A stretch of DNA of 64,000 bases from Algimonas ampicilliniresistens (GTDB taxonomy: Bacteria > Pseudomonadota > Alphaproteobacteria > Caulobacterales > Maricaulaceae). This document shows, one piece after another, positions 54,221 through 63,188 of the stretch (position 1 is its first letter; each line of letters starts with the position of its first letter). A program made the translations under genes and the position numbers. The stretch covers positions 1,178,001 through 1,242,000 of the forward strand of contig NZ_BSNK01000001.1 in NCBI RefSeq assembly GCF_030159955.1, given 5' to 3'. The notes beneath the pieces were generated by a model. It was given only the letters and a program-made list of their open reading frames with translations, did not search any database and was not told where the DNA came from.

Positions 54221-55113
54221 ACGAGCGCGACTTCATCGCTCTTTTGCGCCCGCTTGCCGGGCCGGGCGCGCTGAACCTTGATGATGATGCGGCGATCCTC
54301 TCGCCGCCACCCGAACATGACCTTGTCCTGTCCAAGGACACGATGGTCGAAGGCGTTCATTTTCCGGCCGGACGCATTGGCGGCGGGTTTTCCGAACGAC
54401 TTTTGCGCGTGGCCCTGTCGGATCTAGCCGCGAAGGGTGCGCGCCCCATTGGTTATATGTTATCTGTGGCCTGGCCGCGAGGTCGAGAGCCGCACTGGCC
54501 ATCCGGTTTTGTGCGCGGACTTCATGACGCTCAATCCAGCTTCGATTGTCCGCTTATCGGCGGGGATACGACCGCGACCCACGGACCGTTAGTCGCAACC
54601 GCGACCGTCTTTGGCGTTGTCCCGAGCGGCGAAATGGTTCGGCGATCTGGGGCGAATGTTGGGGATGATGTCTGGTTTACGGGGCGTTTGGGATTGGCCG
54701 AAGCTGGCCTTGCGCTTGTAACTGGAAGACCCACCGCTTTGTCCGCCGCAGATCAGTTGGCGGCGGAGGAAGCTTATCTTCGGCCTGAACCGCGCTTCAG
54801 CTTTCGCAAAACACTGCGTCTATACGCCTCTGCCTGTGCGGACATATCCGACGGATTAATCAGTGAGGCAGGGCATATTTCCAGCGCGAGCCAAGTAAAG
54901 ATTGATCTGGCTCGAACGCATACAATAGGCGCAGAGTTTGGCGATGATTATGAGCTGCTGTTCACGGCTTCCCCGGATCATCGAAACCTCTTGCAAGCTG
55001 CGGCAAAAGTAATCGGCTTGCCAATCACCCGGTGTGGGTCGGTAAAAGTCGGCTCAGGCGTGTCAGTCGATGCAGAGCCGATCGAGCCGAGTGGCTATCG
55101 GCATAAGTTTTAG
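54217..55113 (+). CDS. thiL: Thiamine-monophosphate kinase
   Basis: A 298-residue ATP-dependent kinase making thiamine pyrophosphate. Motifs: LDDDAAIL near residue 21, LSKDTMVEGVHFP, VALSDLAAKGARP, LIGGDTT and GDDYELLFT near the end. The start is an unusual TTG at 54217 inside the nusB stop; no ATG is near and the family motif begins within 20 residues. The stop shares a four-base overlap with the convergent bamE gene. A short but complete family member. Confidence 0.93.
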   Translation: MNERDFIALLRPLAGPGALNLDDDAAILSPPPEHDLVLSKDTMVEGVHFPAGRIGGGFSERLLRVALSDLAAKGARPIGYMLSVAWPRGREPHWPSGFVRGLHDAQSSFDCPLIGGDTTATHGPLVATATVFGVVPSGEMVRRSGANVGDDVWFTGRLGLAEAGLALVTGRPTALSAADQLAAEEAYLRPEPRFSFRKTLRLYASACADISDGLISEAGHISSASQVKIDLARTHTIGAEFGDDYELLFTASPDHRNLLQAAAKVIGLPITRCGSVKVGSGVSVDAEPIEPSGYRHKF

Positions 55114-55604
55114 CGCGGGCCGCCGCCGCCGCCAGGTACATCTTGCTGTCCGCCGATCCGATCAGACGGCAAGCGACCAATGGTCCCGAAGATTTGCTCT
55201 AAGACCGAGAGTTCACGACCACGAGTCGGCGTTTCCCGGCTTTCATAATCGACAACCCGGCGATCATCGATGCCATATTCAGCCACTTTCGTGACCTGAC
55301 CATCTGCATTGAAGCTAATTGCGGTAACCGATTGTTCCTGAATTTGCGGGCGGAGATACGCGTAACGTTCGCGAACCTGATTGATGTAATACCATGTGTC
55401 GGTTTCAACCTCTTCATCGAATGTACCTTCGACAGACGGGCTACCCAGCGACGCCAATACGCTCGCCTTTGTATCCGAATTGGGGTTGATGGCCTGTGGT
55501 TTGGCATCGGCCGTAGGGACATAGCCATGTGTCCGTAGGATCGGATTACATCCGGTCGCGACAAGGGCGCCGACTAACATCAAAGCTGCAACCGAATTGC
55601 GCAT
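55110..55604 (-). CDS. bamE: Outer membrane assembly lipoprotein BamE (SmpA/OmlA)
   Basis: A 164-residue lipoprotein. Signal peptide ends ATGC with the lipidated Cys at residue 19. The SmpA/OmlA domain (about 20-110) shows NSDTKASVLASLGSPS and TWYYI, as in BamE. It joins the BAM complex that inserts outer-membrane proteins. The tail from about 120 is Gly/Pro-rich at its end. The ATG at 55604 has a GGGAGAG site; the 23-residue upstream extension is not needed. It is divergent from the CBP3-type chaperone gene, as in many alphaproteobacteria. Confidence 0.9.
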   Translation of the reverse strand: MRNSVAALMLVGALVATGCNPILRTHGYVPTADAKPQAINPNSDTKASVLASLGSPSVEGTFDEEVETDTWYYINQVRERYAYLRPQIQEQSVTAISFNADGQVTKVAEYGIDDRRVVDYESRETPTRGRELSVLEQIFGTIGRLPSDRIGGQQDVPGGGGGPR

Positions 55605-55705
55605 GAACCATCTCTCCCTTAGGGCGCCCAAACGGGGCGATTTGGCCCTAGCCAAACCGCTCGGTGCGCGCAAGCACTCGGCGCGGTATATGACGGAGGC
55701 TTAAC

Positions 55706-56242
55706 ATGGGTTTGTTCGACCGATTAATGGGACGGGACCTGCCCGAGCGCCGGGATGGACGGCGCATTTATTTTCGGCTGCTTGAACAAGCGCGAGACCC
55801 GGCTTTCTTTGGGTCGGGGCGGTTTGCAGACGACTATGATGGTCGAATCGACCTCATTAGCTTGCATATGGCCGTGATGATGGAACGGCTGCGGGCGGAT
55901 GGTGAGGACGGTAAACTTCTGAGTCAGGCACTGTTTGATGAAATGAAGGATGATTTTGAGATCGCGCTGCGTGAAGAGGGGATTGGCGATACAGGCGTGA
56001 AAAAACGCATCAAGCCGATGATCAACTTTTTTTACGAACGAGCAAAGGCCTACACGGACGCGCTAAACGCCGAATCACCGCAGAAAGCTATGGCGGATGT
56101 GCTGATGATCGAACCTGATCCAGACGCTCCGACGAGTTTTGAGCTGAGAGTGGCCGATTATGCGCTCGAATGGCTGTCAAGCTTGCGAAATCTCTCAATG
56201 GCCCAAATCACGCAAGCGCGTTTCGTCTTTCCCGAGGTTTAG
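55706..56242 (+). CDS. Ubiquinol-cytochrome c chaperone family protein (CBP3-like)
   Basis: A 178-residue protein of the CBP3/UQCC1 family, which aids synthesis and assembly of cytochrome b of complex III. Typical segments: RIYFRLLEQARDPAFFG near residues 20-36 and RIDLISLHMAVMMERLRADG near 49-68. The position beside bamE is conserved. The DUF177 gene that normally separates it from plsX is not present; plsX starts 37 bases downstream. Confidence 0.9.
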   Translation: MGLFDRLMGRDLPERRDGRRIYFRLLEQARDPAFFGSGRFADDYDGRIDLISLHMAVMMERLRADGEDGKLLSQALFDEMKDDFEIALREEGIGDTGVKKRIKPMINFFYERAKAYTDALNAESPQKAMADVLMIEPDPDAPTSFELRVADYALEWLSSLRNLSMAQITQARFVFPEV

Positions 56243-56279
56243 CCTATCACTCGCCGGGCAGGGGGCTTATAACAATTCG

Positions 56280-57332
56280 ATGTTGGAAGGCTTGGTCATA
56301 TCCGTTGATGCCATGGGAGGGGATGATGCCCCCGGTATGGTTATAAAAGGGCTGGAGTATTTCCTGACCCATGAGGGGCAGGGCCGTCGTGCCCGTTTCC
56401 TCTTGCATGGCGACCAAGCCCAGCTGGCCCCTTTATTGGCGAAAGCTCCCCGCACGCGCGAACGATCTGAAGTCGTCCACACTGAGAAGACGATCTCAAT
56501 GGATGACAAACCCTCCCAGGCTCTGCGCCGTGGTAAGGATAGTTCCATGTGGAACGCTGTCGCGTCGGTAAAGGCTAAACGGGCGGAAATCGCAGTTTCA
56601 GCAGGCAATACGGGTGCGCTCATGGCGATGAGTAAGCTCCAACTTCGCATGAAACAGGGCGTTCAACGTCCCGCCTTGGCCGCCGCTTGGCCCCGGTTGA
56701 ACGGAGTCTCAGTGGTGCTTGATGTGGGAGCCAATATCGATGTGGATCCCGCCCAGCTCACCGAATTCGCGATCATGGGCGAAGCCTATTACAAAGCCAT
56801 CTATAAGAAAGATAAGCCGTCGATTGGTCTGCTGAATGTCGGGACTGAGGATCAGAAGGGCAATGCGGTTATTCGGGCAGCCCATGAGCGCTTGTCCGAA
56901 AGCCAACTGGATCTCAATTATGCGGGCTATGTCGAAGGCAATGACATTTCGACGGGCTCTGTCGATGTGATCGTTACAGACGGCTTTACGGGCAATATCG
57001 CTTTGAAAACGGCGGAAGGCACAGCCAAACTCATTGGCACGTTCTTCAATGAAGCCATGCAGGGCAATATTTGGTCCAAGATCACGACGGGGTTGAATGC
57101 TTTCGCCTTGTTCAAGCTCAAGCAGCGGATTGATCCGCGCCGCGTCAATGGCGCGGTGTTCCTCGGCCTGAATGGCATCGTCATCAAGAGCCACGGCGGC
57201 ACGGATCGGATCGGCTTCGCGAATGCGATTAACATTGCGGTCGCTTTGGCTGAAACCGATTTCATGCATGCGATCGATCTGAGGCTCGACGCTTTGCATG
57301 ATGAAGACGACAATATTGGATTCATAACATGA
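56280..57332 (+). CDS. plsX: Phosphate acyltransferase PlsX
   Basis: A 350-residue enzyme making acyl-phosphate for phospholipid synthesis from acyl-ACP. Motifs: [18 protein letters not shown] near residue 6, [10 protein letters not shown], and DVGANIDV, with [15 protein letters not shown] toward the C-terminus. The ATG at 56280 places ISVDAMGGD near the N-terminus as in relatives; the longer ORF overlaps the CBP3-like gene. The last four bases overlap fabH (ATGA). Confidence 0.95.
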   Translation: MLEGLVISVDAMGGDDAPGMVIKGLEYFLTHEGQGRRARFLLHGDQAQLAPLLAKAPRTRERSEVVHTEKTISMDDKPSQALRRGKDSSMWNAVASVKAKRAEIAVSAGNTGALMAMSKLQLRMKQGVQRPALAAAWPRLNGVSVVLDVGANIDVDPAQLTEFAIMGEAYYKAIYKKDKPSIGLLNVGTEDQKGNAVIRAAHERLSESQLDLNYAGYVEGNDISTGSVDVIVTDGFTGNIALKTAEGTAKLIGTFFNEAMQGNIWSKITTGLNAFALFKLKQRIDPRRVNGAVFLGLNGIVIKSHGGTDRIGFANAINIAVALAETDFMHAIDLRLDALHDEDDNIGFIT

Positions 57333-58297
57333 CCGTTCGCGCTGTTGTCCGGGGCATTGGCAGCTATCTCCCTGAGCGGGTGATGGAGAATGCCGAGTTT
57401 GCAGAGACACTTGGGCTGGAGACGTCTGACGAATGGATTCGTGAGCGCACCGGCATTAAACGCCGGCACATCGCAGCAGAGGGCGAGACGACGTCTGATT
57501 TGGGTTTAGCGGCAGCCCTTAAAGCGCTGGAAAGCGCCAACATGACGGCGGCTGATCTGGACCTTATCCTCGTGGCCACTTCTACGCCCGACCTGACATT
57601 TCCGTCGACGGCGACGATGATCCAACACCGCCTAGGGATGACCCACGGCGCGGCTTTCGATGTGCAGGCTGTCTGCAGCGGCTTTGTCTACGGCATTCAT
57701 ACAGCCAACGCGTTGATTCGGTCCGGTGCGCATCAGCGTATCCTGCTCATTGGGGCTGAGACATTTTCGCGGATTTTGGATTGGGAAGACAGAGGCACCT
57801 GTGTGCTGTTCGGTGACGGGGCCGGGGCGATCATTCTCGAAGCCCAAAGTGACACGCAAGATGGCGTTATCCATTCAGTCATTCGGTCCAACGGCGCTCA
57901 TTGCGATATGCTCTATGTCGATGGTGGCCCATCTTCGACGGGAACCGTCGGTAAGCTTCGCATGTTGGGGAACGCTGTTTTCAAACACGCTGTGAACGAT
58001 ATTGCTCGGATTATTCAAACTTGCGCGGATGAAGCAGAATATGACGTCCCGACGATTGACTGGTTTGTCCCCCATCAGGCGAACCAGCGAATCCTGACCG
58101 CCGTGGCGCGAAAGCTAAAGCTGCGCCCGGAGCAGGTTGTCTCTACTGTTGCGGAACATGCCAATACGTCGGCGGCCAGCGTGCCGCTGGCTTGGGACGC
58201 CGCTGTCCGCGACGGGCGGATCAAAAAGGGCGATACAGTGATGTTAGAGGCGTTCGGCGGAGGCTTCACATGGGGTGCTTGCCTGCTTCGCTACTGA
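57329..58297 (+). CDS. fabH: 3-oxoacyl-ACP synthase III
   Basis: A 322-residue condensing enzyme starting fatty-acid elongation with acetyl-CoA and malonyl-ACP. The catalytic Cys116 is in AVCSGFVYG, the His in VPHQANQRI and Asn in EHANTSAAS. Family opening [15 protein letters not shown] is intact. It is translationally coupled to plsX. Confidence 0.97.
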   Translation: MTVRAVVRGIGSYLPERVMENAEFAETLGLETSDEWIRERTGIKRRHIAAEGETTSDLGLAAALKALESANMTAADLDLILVATSTPDLTFPSTATMIQHRLGMTHGAAFDVQAVCSGFVYGIHTANALIRSGAHQRILLIGAETFSRILDWEDRGTCVLFGDGAGAIILEAQSDTQDGVIHSVIRSNGAHCDMLYVDGGPSSTGTVGKLRMLGNAVFKHAVNDIARIIQTCADEAEYDVPTIDWFVPHQANQRILTAVARKLKLRPEQVVSTVAEHANTSAASVPLAWDAAVRDGRIKKGDTVMLEAFGGGFTWGACLLRY

Positions 58298-58336
58298 ATC
58301 TGCAAAGTTTTTCCGAGTTTTGCGACCATTTAACCC

Positions 58337-58366
58337 TTGCGTGTAGTAGGGCGCATTTGCTTTATA
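58337..58366 (+). promoter_or_regulatory. Putative sigma-70 promoter of ihfA
   Basis: TTGCGT (58337-58342) and TTTATA (58361-58366) are 18 bases apart. The predicted transcription start falls at about 58373, one base ahead of the ATG, suggesting a leaderless or nearly leaderless message. Confidence 0.4.
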
Positions 58367-58373
58367 GCTCGCT

Positions 58374-58697
58374 ATGGGAAGTAAGACCGTGAACACGGGC
58401 ACTGTGACGCGCGCCGATTTGGCGGAAGCCGTCTATAGCGAGATCGGATTGTCCCGGTCGGATTCCGCAGAGCTTGTGGAATCTGTCATTGGCCATATCT
58501 CCGGCGCTCTCCTCAAAGGCGAAAATGTGAAGCTGGCTGGCTTCGGAACATTTTTACTACGCGAGAAGAATGAGCGGATCGGACGGAACCCGAAAACGGG
58601 CGTCGAAGTGGCGATTACCCCCCGTCGCGTGCTGGTATTTAAGCCCAGCCAAGTCCTCCGGGAACGGGTTGATTCGTCTTTAAGCCCAAAACGGTGA
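58374..58697 (+). CDS. ihfA: Integration host factor subunit alpha
   Basis: A 107-residue HU/IHF family subunit that bends DNA at specific sites as a heterodimer with IhfB. The opening [27 protein letters not shown] is characteristic of IhfA, with the arm motif KLAGFGTF at residues about 52-59 and [12 protein letters not shown] after it. The ATG at 58374 sits right behind the predicted promoter. It precedes the MerR-type gene by 29 bases, the standard order. Confidence 0.94.
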   Translation: MGSKTVNTGTVTRADLAEAVYSEIGLSRSDSAELVESVIGHISGALLKGENVKLAGFGTFLLREKNERIGRNPKTGVEVAITPRRVLVFKPSQVLRERVDSSLSPKR

Positions 58698-58726
58698 TAC
58701 AGTCCGATTCGCAACAGGGTTGATCC

Positions 58727-59266
58727 ATGCGAGCGAAGACGACACGCGCCTTCAGAACCATTAGTGAAGCCGGGGATGAACTCGGACTGCAACCCCATGT
58801 CCTTCGGTTCTGGGAATCGAAATTCTCTGACATCACCCCGATCAAACGCGGTGGTGGCCGCCGATTCTACCGTCCGGAAGACATTGAATTTCTACGTGGG
58901 ATCAAAACGCTGCTTCATGATGAGAAGCACCCGATCAAGGATGTGCAAAAGCTGATCGCGAAGAGTGGTGCTTCGCGCATTGTCGAATTGGGACGATCGG
59001 TCGAGGAAGCCTCGCGAGAGCGCGACCTATCGGACACAAAACTGGTCCCAGAACGGATTGAAAAGCCCGCGGCTGACCATATTATTCCGTCAAAGCGCGT
59101 GCAGTCGGCACCGCCGAAAACAGTAGCACCAGAATTATCACAACCTACACAATCCGAGCCCGTGCCACCGCCTGCCAAACCAAAAGACATGTCTGGCCTT
59201 CGGGATGCGCTTAGCCGCCTCGAAGCTCTTAAAGGGCAGTGGGATACATTCGACTCTTCAAGCTGA
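58727..59266 (+). CDS. MerR family transcriptional regulator
   Basis: A 179-residue regulator. The MerR winged helix-turn-helix (about residues 5-75) reads [22 protein letters not shown] then [19 protein letters not shown]. The tail is Pro/Gln-rich and likely disordered, ending in a short helix [10 protein letters not shown]. The gene is conserved after ihfA in alphaproteobacteria; the DNA target is unknown. No metal-binding Cys pattern is seen, so a heavy-metal role is unlikely. Confidence 0.85.
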   Translation: MRAKTTRAFRTISEAGDELGLQPHVLRFWESKFSDITPIKRGGGRRFYRPEDIEFLRGIKTLLHDEKHPIKDVQKLIAKSGASRIVELGRSVEEASRERDLSDTKLVPERIEKPAADHIIPSKRVQSAPPKTVAPELSQPTQSEPVPPPAKPKDMSGLRDALSRLEALKGQWDTFDSSS

Positions 59267-59365
59267 GCCCGTCCTGCAAAACCTCGATGAATCCAAGGCT
59301 TTGGCCGCTATTGCTATCTTGCGAGTCTCGGCTCAGCTGCTTATAGCCCGCGCGCGCAAGTGGCG

Positions 59366-59442
59366 CGGAGTATGGCGCAGTCCGGTAGCGCACACGCCTG
59401 GGGGGCGTGGGGTCGCAGGTTCGAATCCTGCTACTCCGACCA
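59366..59442 (+). tRNA. tRNA-Pro (anticodon GGG)
   Basis: A 77-base cloverleaf with CCA encoded at 59440-59442. Acceptor arms CGGAGTA and TACTCCG pair perfectly. The anticodon stem CACGC/GCGTG encloses a CTGGGGG loop with GGG at positions 34-36, reading CCC and CCU. The T arm shows GGTTCGAATCC. No terminator is visible in the 63 bases before ctaA. Confidence 0.97.
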
Positions 59443-59505
59443 CTTGTTCCATCAGGACTGTCTTTGTCGCAGCCCAATTGCCACACGAGTGTCTATAGAT
59501 CACCC

Positions 59506-60546
59506 ATGGCCATATCCTTTGAAAAGCGAGCCCCCGGTTGGGTGACGGCATGGCTAGGGTTTATGGTCCTGCTTGTTATTGCCATGATTGTGATTGGCGG
59601 CGCGACGCGGCTGACGAATTCTGGCCTATCGATCACCGAGTGGATGCCGATCAGAGGGGCCTTGCCGCCACTGTCGGAAGAGGCCTGGATCGCTGAATTC
59701 GAGAAATATAAACAGATCCCTGAGTTTGAAGCCGAACATCCCGGCATGGATCTTAACGGGTTTCGGTTCATCTACTTCTGGGAATGGGCGCATCGCCAAC
59801 TTGGCCGAATTATTGGCCTTGCTTTTGCCATCCCCTTGCTGATTCTCACGATATCTCGCCGCATACCCGGCGGGAGAGGTTTGACCTTTTTTTCTGTCTT
59901 ACTGTTAATTGGCATCCAAGGTGCCATTGGATGGTGGATGGTCCATTCAGGCCTGCAAGACGGCATGGTTGCGGTCAGCCAGTATCGACTGGCCACCCAT
60001 CTGGGCATGGCCTTCATCATATTGGGGTTTCTCTTATGGCTGTTCTTTGAGTCACTGAGAGAATGGCGGCGCGAAACTGGACGAGGGGAAGGCTGGCTAC
60101 CGCCGATTTTCCTTTTGCTCGTCTATGTTCAGATCATCGCTGGGGCTTTCGTTGCCGGAACCAATAGCGGCAAGACTTATAATAGCTGGCCTTTGATGGA
60201 TGGGCGCTTCATCCCATCGGGCTACTGGTTCCAAAGTCCGTGGTGGCGCAATCTGTTTGAGAATACGGCGGCGATCCAATTCAATCATCGTATGCTCGCT
60301 TATGCCTTACTCGGTTTGTTTGTGGCTCTAGCCTTCACCTATCGGCGCAACGCCATGCTCCTCACACCGATTATTGTCCTGGCGCTGCTGCTGTGCTGGC
60401 AGATAGGTCTTGGTATCTGGACCTTATTGGCCGTCGCACCGCTGAACCTCGCTTTATTGCATCAGTTTAGTTCCGTTCTGGTCTTTATCTCGACAATGTG
60501 GCTCATTTATCGATGGAAAAGGCACGGTAATAAAATACCGTTTTGA
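59506..60546 (+). CDS. ctaA: Heme A synthase (COX15/CtaA)
   Basis: A 346-residue eight-helix membrane enzyme oxidising heme O to heme A for cytochrome oxidase. The family opening GGATRLTNSGLSITEWMPI lies near residue 28; conserved haem-ligand His residues occur in WEWAHRQLGR, RLATHLG, FNHRMLAY and LLHQFSS, all on membrane helices, and AGTNSGKTYNSWPLMDG is present. The ATG at 59506 is selected because a longer frame would start inside the tRNA gene. Confidence 0.95.
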   Translation: MAISFEKRAPGWVTAWLGFMVLLVIAMIVIGGATRLTNSGLSITEWMPIRGALPPLSEEAWIAEFEKYKQIPEFEAEHPGMDLNGFRFIYFWEWAHRQLGRIIGLAFAIPLLILTISRRIPGGRGLTFFSVLLLIGIQGAIGWWMVHSGLQDGMVAVSQYRLATHLGMAFIILGFLLWLFFESLREWRRETGRGEGWLPPIFLLLVYVQIIAGAFVAGTNSGKTYNSWPLMDGRFIPSGYWFQSPWWRNLFENTAAIQFNHRMLAYALLGLFVALAFTYRRNAMLLTPIIVLALLLCWQIGLGIWTLLAVAPLNLALLHQFSSVLVFISTMWLIYRWKRHGNKIPF

Positions 60547-60597
60547 TAAGACCTTGTTTTACTTGGTGAATTAAGTACCTCTGCCTGATCTAGAGTC

Positions 60598-60626
60598 TTG
60601 ACGCTGTTACGGCTCCCCCCTATTGC
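60598..60626 (+). promoter_or_regulatory. Putative sigma-70 promoter of rplM-rpsI
   Basis: TTGACG (60598-60603) is followed by a 17-base spacer and TATTGC (60621-60626). It is 65 bases before the rplM start and just upstream of the leader hairpin. Confidence 0.5.
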
Positions 60627-60643
60627 GCGCTCAACCTTTTCAT

Positions 60644-60672
60644 CGAAGGTCCGCTCCCTAGCGGGCCTTTCG
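60644..60672 (+). promoter_or_regulatory. Leader hairpin upstream of rplM (possible attenuator)
   Basis: GGTCCGCT and AGCGGGCC pair around a CCCT loop, extended by flanking A-T and C-G pairs, and are followed by TTTCGTTATTTTC. It resembles a weak terminator 18 bases before the rplM start, suited to attenuation or protein-mediated control. Confidence 0.45.
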
Positions 60673-60690
60673 TTATTTTCGAGGGACGAA

Positions 60691-61161
60691 ATGAAAACCA
60701 CTAAGTTTCTGAAGACGGCGGAGGTCGAGAAGACCTGGATCGTCGTCGACGCAGAGGATGCCGTTGTCGGTCGCCTTGCGTCATTTGTCGCCATGCGACT
60801 GCGCGGCAAGCACCGGCCTGACTACACACCCCACATCGATTGCGGCGACAATGTCGTCATCATCAATGCGGATAAGGTGAAGTTCACGGGCAACAAGCTG
60901 ACGGACAAAAAATATTATCGTCACACGGGTCACCCCGGCGGTATCAAAGAAACAACCCCTGAGAAGCTTCTCAATGGCCGTTTCCCGGACCGCGTGATGC
61001 GCAAAGCCGTGCAGCGTATGTTGCCAAAAGAGTCGCCATTGGCGCGCCAGCAACTCTCTAATCTGCGCGTCTATGCAGGTTCAGAGCATCCGCATTCCGC
61101 ACAAAACCCAGTTACGGTCGATTTCAAATCTGCCAACCGCAAAAACGTCAAGGGAGCATAG
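60691..61161 (+). CDS. rplM: 50S ribosomal protein L13
   Basis: A 156-residue large-subunit protein. It opens with [17 protein letters not shown] and includes [15 protein letters not shown] and [20 protein letters not shown], the family signatures. A GAGGGACG site precedes the ATG at 60691. It forms the standard rplM-rpsI pair, four bases apart. Confidence 0.98.
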   Translation: MKTTKFLKTAEVEKTWIVVDAEDAVVGRLASFVAMRLRGKHRPDYTPHIDCGDNVVIINADKVKFTGNKLTDKKYYRHTGHPGGIKETTPEKLLNGRFPDRVMRKAVQRMLPKESPLARQQLSNLRVYAGSEHPHSAQNPVTVDFKSANRKNVKGA

Positions 61162-61165
61162 ATCA

Positions 61166-61669
61166 ATGACTGACCAAGATACAGTCGTCGCGACGAGCCT
61201 CGAAGACCTTAAAGCCGCCATGGAAGATCAGGGTGCAGAAGCCGCGCAAGATATGCCGCTTCCCGATCCTAAGATCGACGAACATGGTCGCTCCTATGCG
61301 ACAGGCAAGCGTAAGAATTCCATCGCCCGCGTTTGGATCAAACCTGGTTCTGGTAAGATCATCGTCAATGGTCGTGATCAGGAAGTCTATTTTGCACGTC
61401 CTGTGCTTCGCCTTGTTATCGCTCAGGCGTTCCAAGTCGCTGACCGCGTTGACAGCTATGATGTGATGGCCACCGTCAAAGGTGGCGGCCTGTCCGGACA
61501 GGCTGGCGCTGTGCGTCACGGCATTACGAAAGCTCTGACTTACTATGAGCCGGCGCTTCGTCGTCCGCTCAAAGCGGCTGGCTTCATTACCCGTGACTCG
61601 CGTGTTGTTGAGCGTAAGAAATACGGTAAGGCGAAAGCTCGTAAGAGCTTCCAGTTCTCGAAACGCTAA
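61166..61669 (+). CDS. rpsI: 30S ribosomal protein S9
   Basis: A 167-residue small-subunit protein. The first about 40 residues are an acidic alphaproteobacterial extension; the core begins at [20 protein letters not shown] and contains [15 protein letters not shown], and the tail [18 protein letters not shown] reaches the P site. A terminator follows. Confidence 0.98.
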   Translation: MTDQDTVVATSLEDLKAAMEDQGAEAAQDMPLPDPKIDEHGRSYATGKRKNSIARVWIKPGSGKIIVNGRDQEVYFARPVLRLVIAQAFQVADRVDSYDVMATVKGGGLSGQAGAVRHGITKALTYYEPALRRPLKAAGFITRDSRVVERKKYGKAKARKSFQFSKR

Positions 61670-61693
61670 ACGAACCTTTACCGGTTATTGTTC

Positions 61694-61725
61694 AAGGCGC
61701 TTCGGGAGACCGAGGCGCCTTTTTC
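61694..61725 (+). terminator. Intrinsic terminator of rplM-rpsI
   Basis: A 12-base stem (AAGGCGCTTCGG with CCGAGGCGCCTT, one wobble) encloses GAGA and is followed by five T in total. It lies 25 bases after the rpsI stop and 14 before argC. Confidence 0.85.
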
Positions 61726-61738
61726 TTTGGGGGCGACG

Positions 61739-62773
61739 ATGAAGACAGCCGCGATATTTGGAGCCAGTGGTTACACCGGGGCAGAAACAGTGCGTCTGTT
61801 GCTCGGTCATCCTGAGATCGAGATTGGCGCTTTATCCGCTAATCGACGTGCAGATGAAGCGTATGGTGATGTCTTCGCCAATTTTTCTGGCCAGTCATTG
61901 CCGACGACTCAAAAGATCGAAGATATTGATCTGACAGGGATTGATGTTGTTTTTTCCTGCCTGCCGCATTCGACGGGACAAGCCGCGATTGCGACTGCGT
62001 TGGATCATGTAGACACGGTGATCGACGTCTCAGCAGACTTTAGGCTCTCCGATCCGGCAGAATTTGAAGCCGTTTATGGTGCGCCACATAGCCAACCGGC
62101 TTTGCTGGAAGACCGCGTTTACGGGCTGACGGAGTTCGCCCGAAGTGATCTTTTGGGCGCGCGTTTGGTGGCTTGTCCGGGCTGCTTTCCGACCTGTTCA
62201 CTCTTGGCTTTACTGCCAGGGGTCGAGGCGTCTGCCTTCACAGATAGTCTCATCATCATTGATGCGAAGACGGGCGTAACCGGGGCGGGACGTAAAGCGA
62301 CGCTCGGTCTCCACTTCTCAGAAGTTTCAGACGGCGCACATGCCTACGGGATTGGAAACCATCGCCACGCCCCTGAAATGGAACAAGAATTACGGCTGTT
62401 TGGACATACGTCAGCGATCAGTTTCACTCCGCATCTCGTCCCGATGAACCGCGGTATGATCGCGACTTGTTATGTCGAGCTGACCGAGGATTGGTCGGTT
62501 GAGCGGGTGAGACAACTCTATGCGGAACGCTATTCGGCAGACCCATTCGTCACAATCATGCCGGACGGCGAAGTGCCCCAGACGCGGCATGTTCGTGGAT
62601 CGAACGAAGCGAGGATCGGCATCTTCGCTGACCGTGTTCCGGGCCGCGCGATTATCGTGTCGGTGATCGACAACCTCACAAAGGGGTCGAGCGGGCAGGC
62701 GGTACAAAACTATAATCTCACGCAGGGCTGGACCGAGACACTCGGACTAGGGGCCACAGGGCTCTTTCCTTAA
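61739..62773 (+). CDS. argC: N-acetyl-gamma-glutamyl-phosphate reductase
   Basis: A 344-residue arginine-pathway enzyme reducing N-acetylglutamyl phosphate. NADP motif FGASGYTGAETVRLL is at residues 7-21; the active Cys149 is in ACPGCFPT; the KTGVTGAGRK segment follows. The ATG at 61739 gives the canonical N-terminus; the upstream extension begins within the rpsI terminator. It is alone; other arg genes are not in the window. Confidence 0.96.
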   Translation: MKTAAIFGASGYTGAETVRLLLGHPEIEIGALSANRRADEAYGDVFANFSGQSLPTTQKIEDIDLTGIDVVFSCLPHSTGQAAIATALDHVDTVIDVSADFRLSDPAEFEAVYGAPHSQPALLEDRVYGLTEFARSDLLGARLVACPGCFPTCSLLALLPGVEASAFTDSLIIIDAKTGVTGAGRKATLGLHFSEVSDGAHAYGIGNHRHAPEMEQELRLFGHTSAISFTPHLVPMNRGMIATCYVELTEDWSVERVRQLYAERYSADPFVTIMPDGEVPQTRHVRGSNEARIGIFADRVPGRAIIVSVIDNLTKGSSGQAVQNYNLTQGWTETLGLGATGLFP

Positions 62774-62846
62774 CGGACCAGTGATTTTTCCGGACCTGTG
62801 CGTAAGTTTCACATGACGAACGCGACAAATTCGCTACTCTTACCCT

Positions 62847-63188
62847 ATGTCTATTCGCATCCTTGCTATCACCGCTCTTGCTGCCGCCACCTTACCGGGG
62901 TGTGCCTCCGTAAAATTACCGGACCTCGATTTCATGGGCAACTCAGACTTCAATGAAGAGATTTCCGATTTGGAGATGAGCTTTCCGAGCCCTGGAGACA
63001 CACCGGATATGCCAGCCGGAGTCCGCACGGCCGAAGAATGGGATCAATCCGCGCGCGAGATGCAGGAACTCTACGATGATGTCGATGTCCCCGATCTAGA
63101 ACCCGCTCTGAGCCCAGAGGTGTTCGACCGTCAATTCGAAGCGGCCAAGGACGAGGCTGAAGAATATAAGGACGATGATCCGTCATGA
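62847..63188 (+). CDS. Small lipoprotein of unknown function
   Basis: A 113-residue protein with a signal sequence ending LPGC, Cys19 the probable lipidation site. The mature part is short and highly acidic (Asp/Glu-rich) with no recognised domain. Its stop overlaps the start of the aminotransferase gene by four bases, so the two are co-translated; a functional link is not evident. Confidence 0.65.
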   Translation: MSIRILAITALAAATLPGCASVKLPDLDFMGNSDFNEEISDLEMSFPSPGDTPDMPAGVRTAEEWDQSAREMQELYDDVDVPDLEPALSPEVFDRQFEAAKDEAEEYKDDDPS

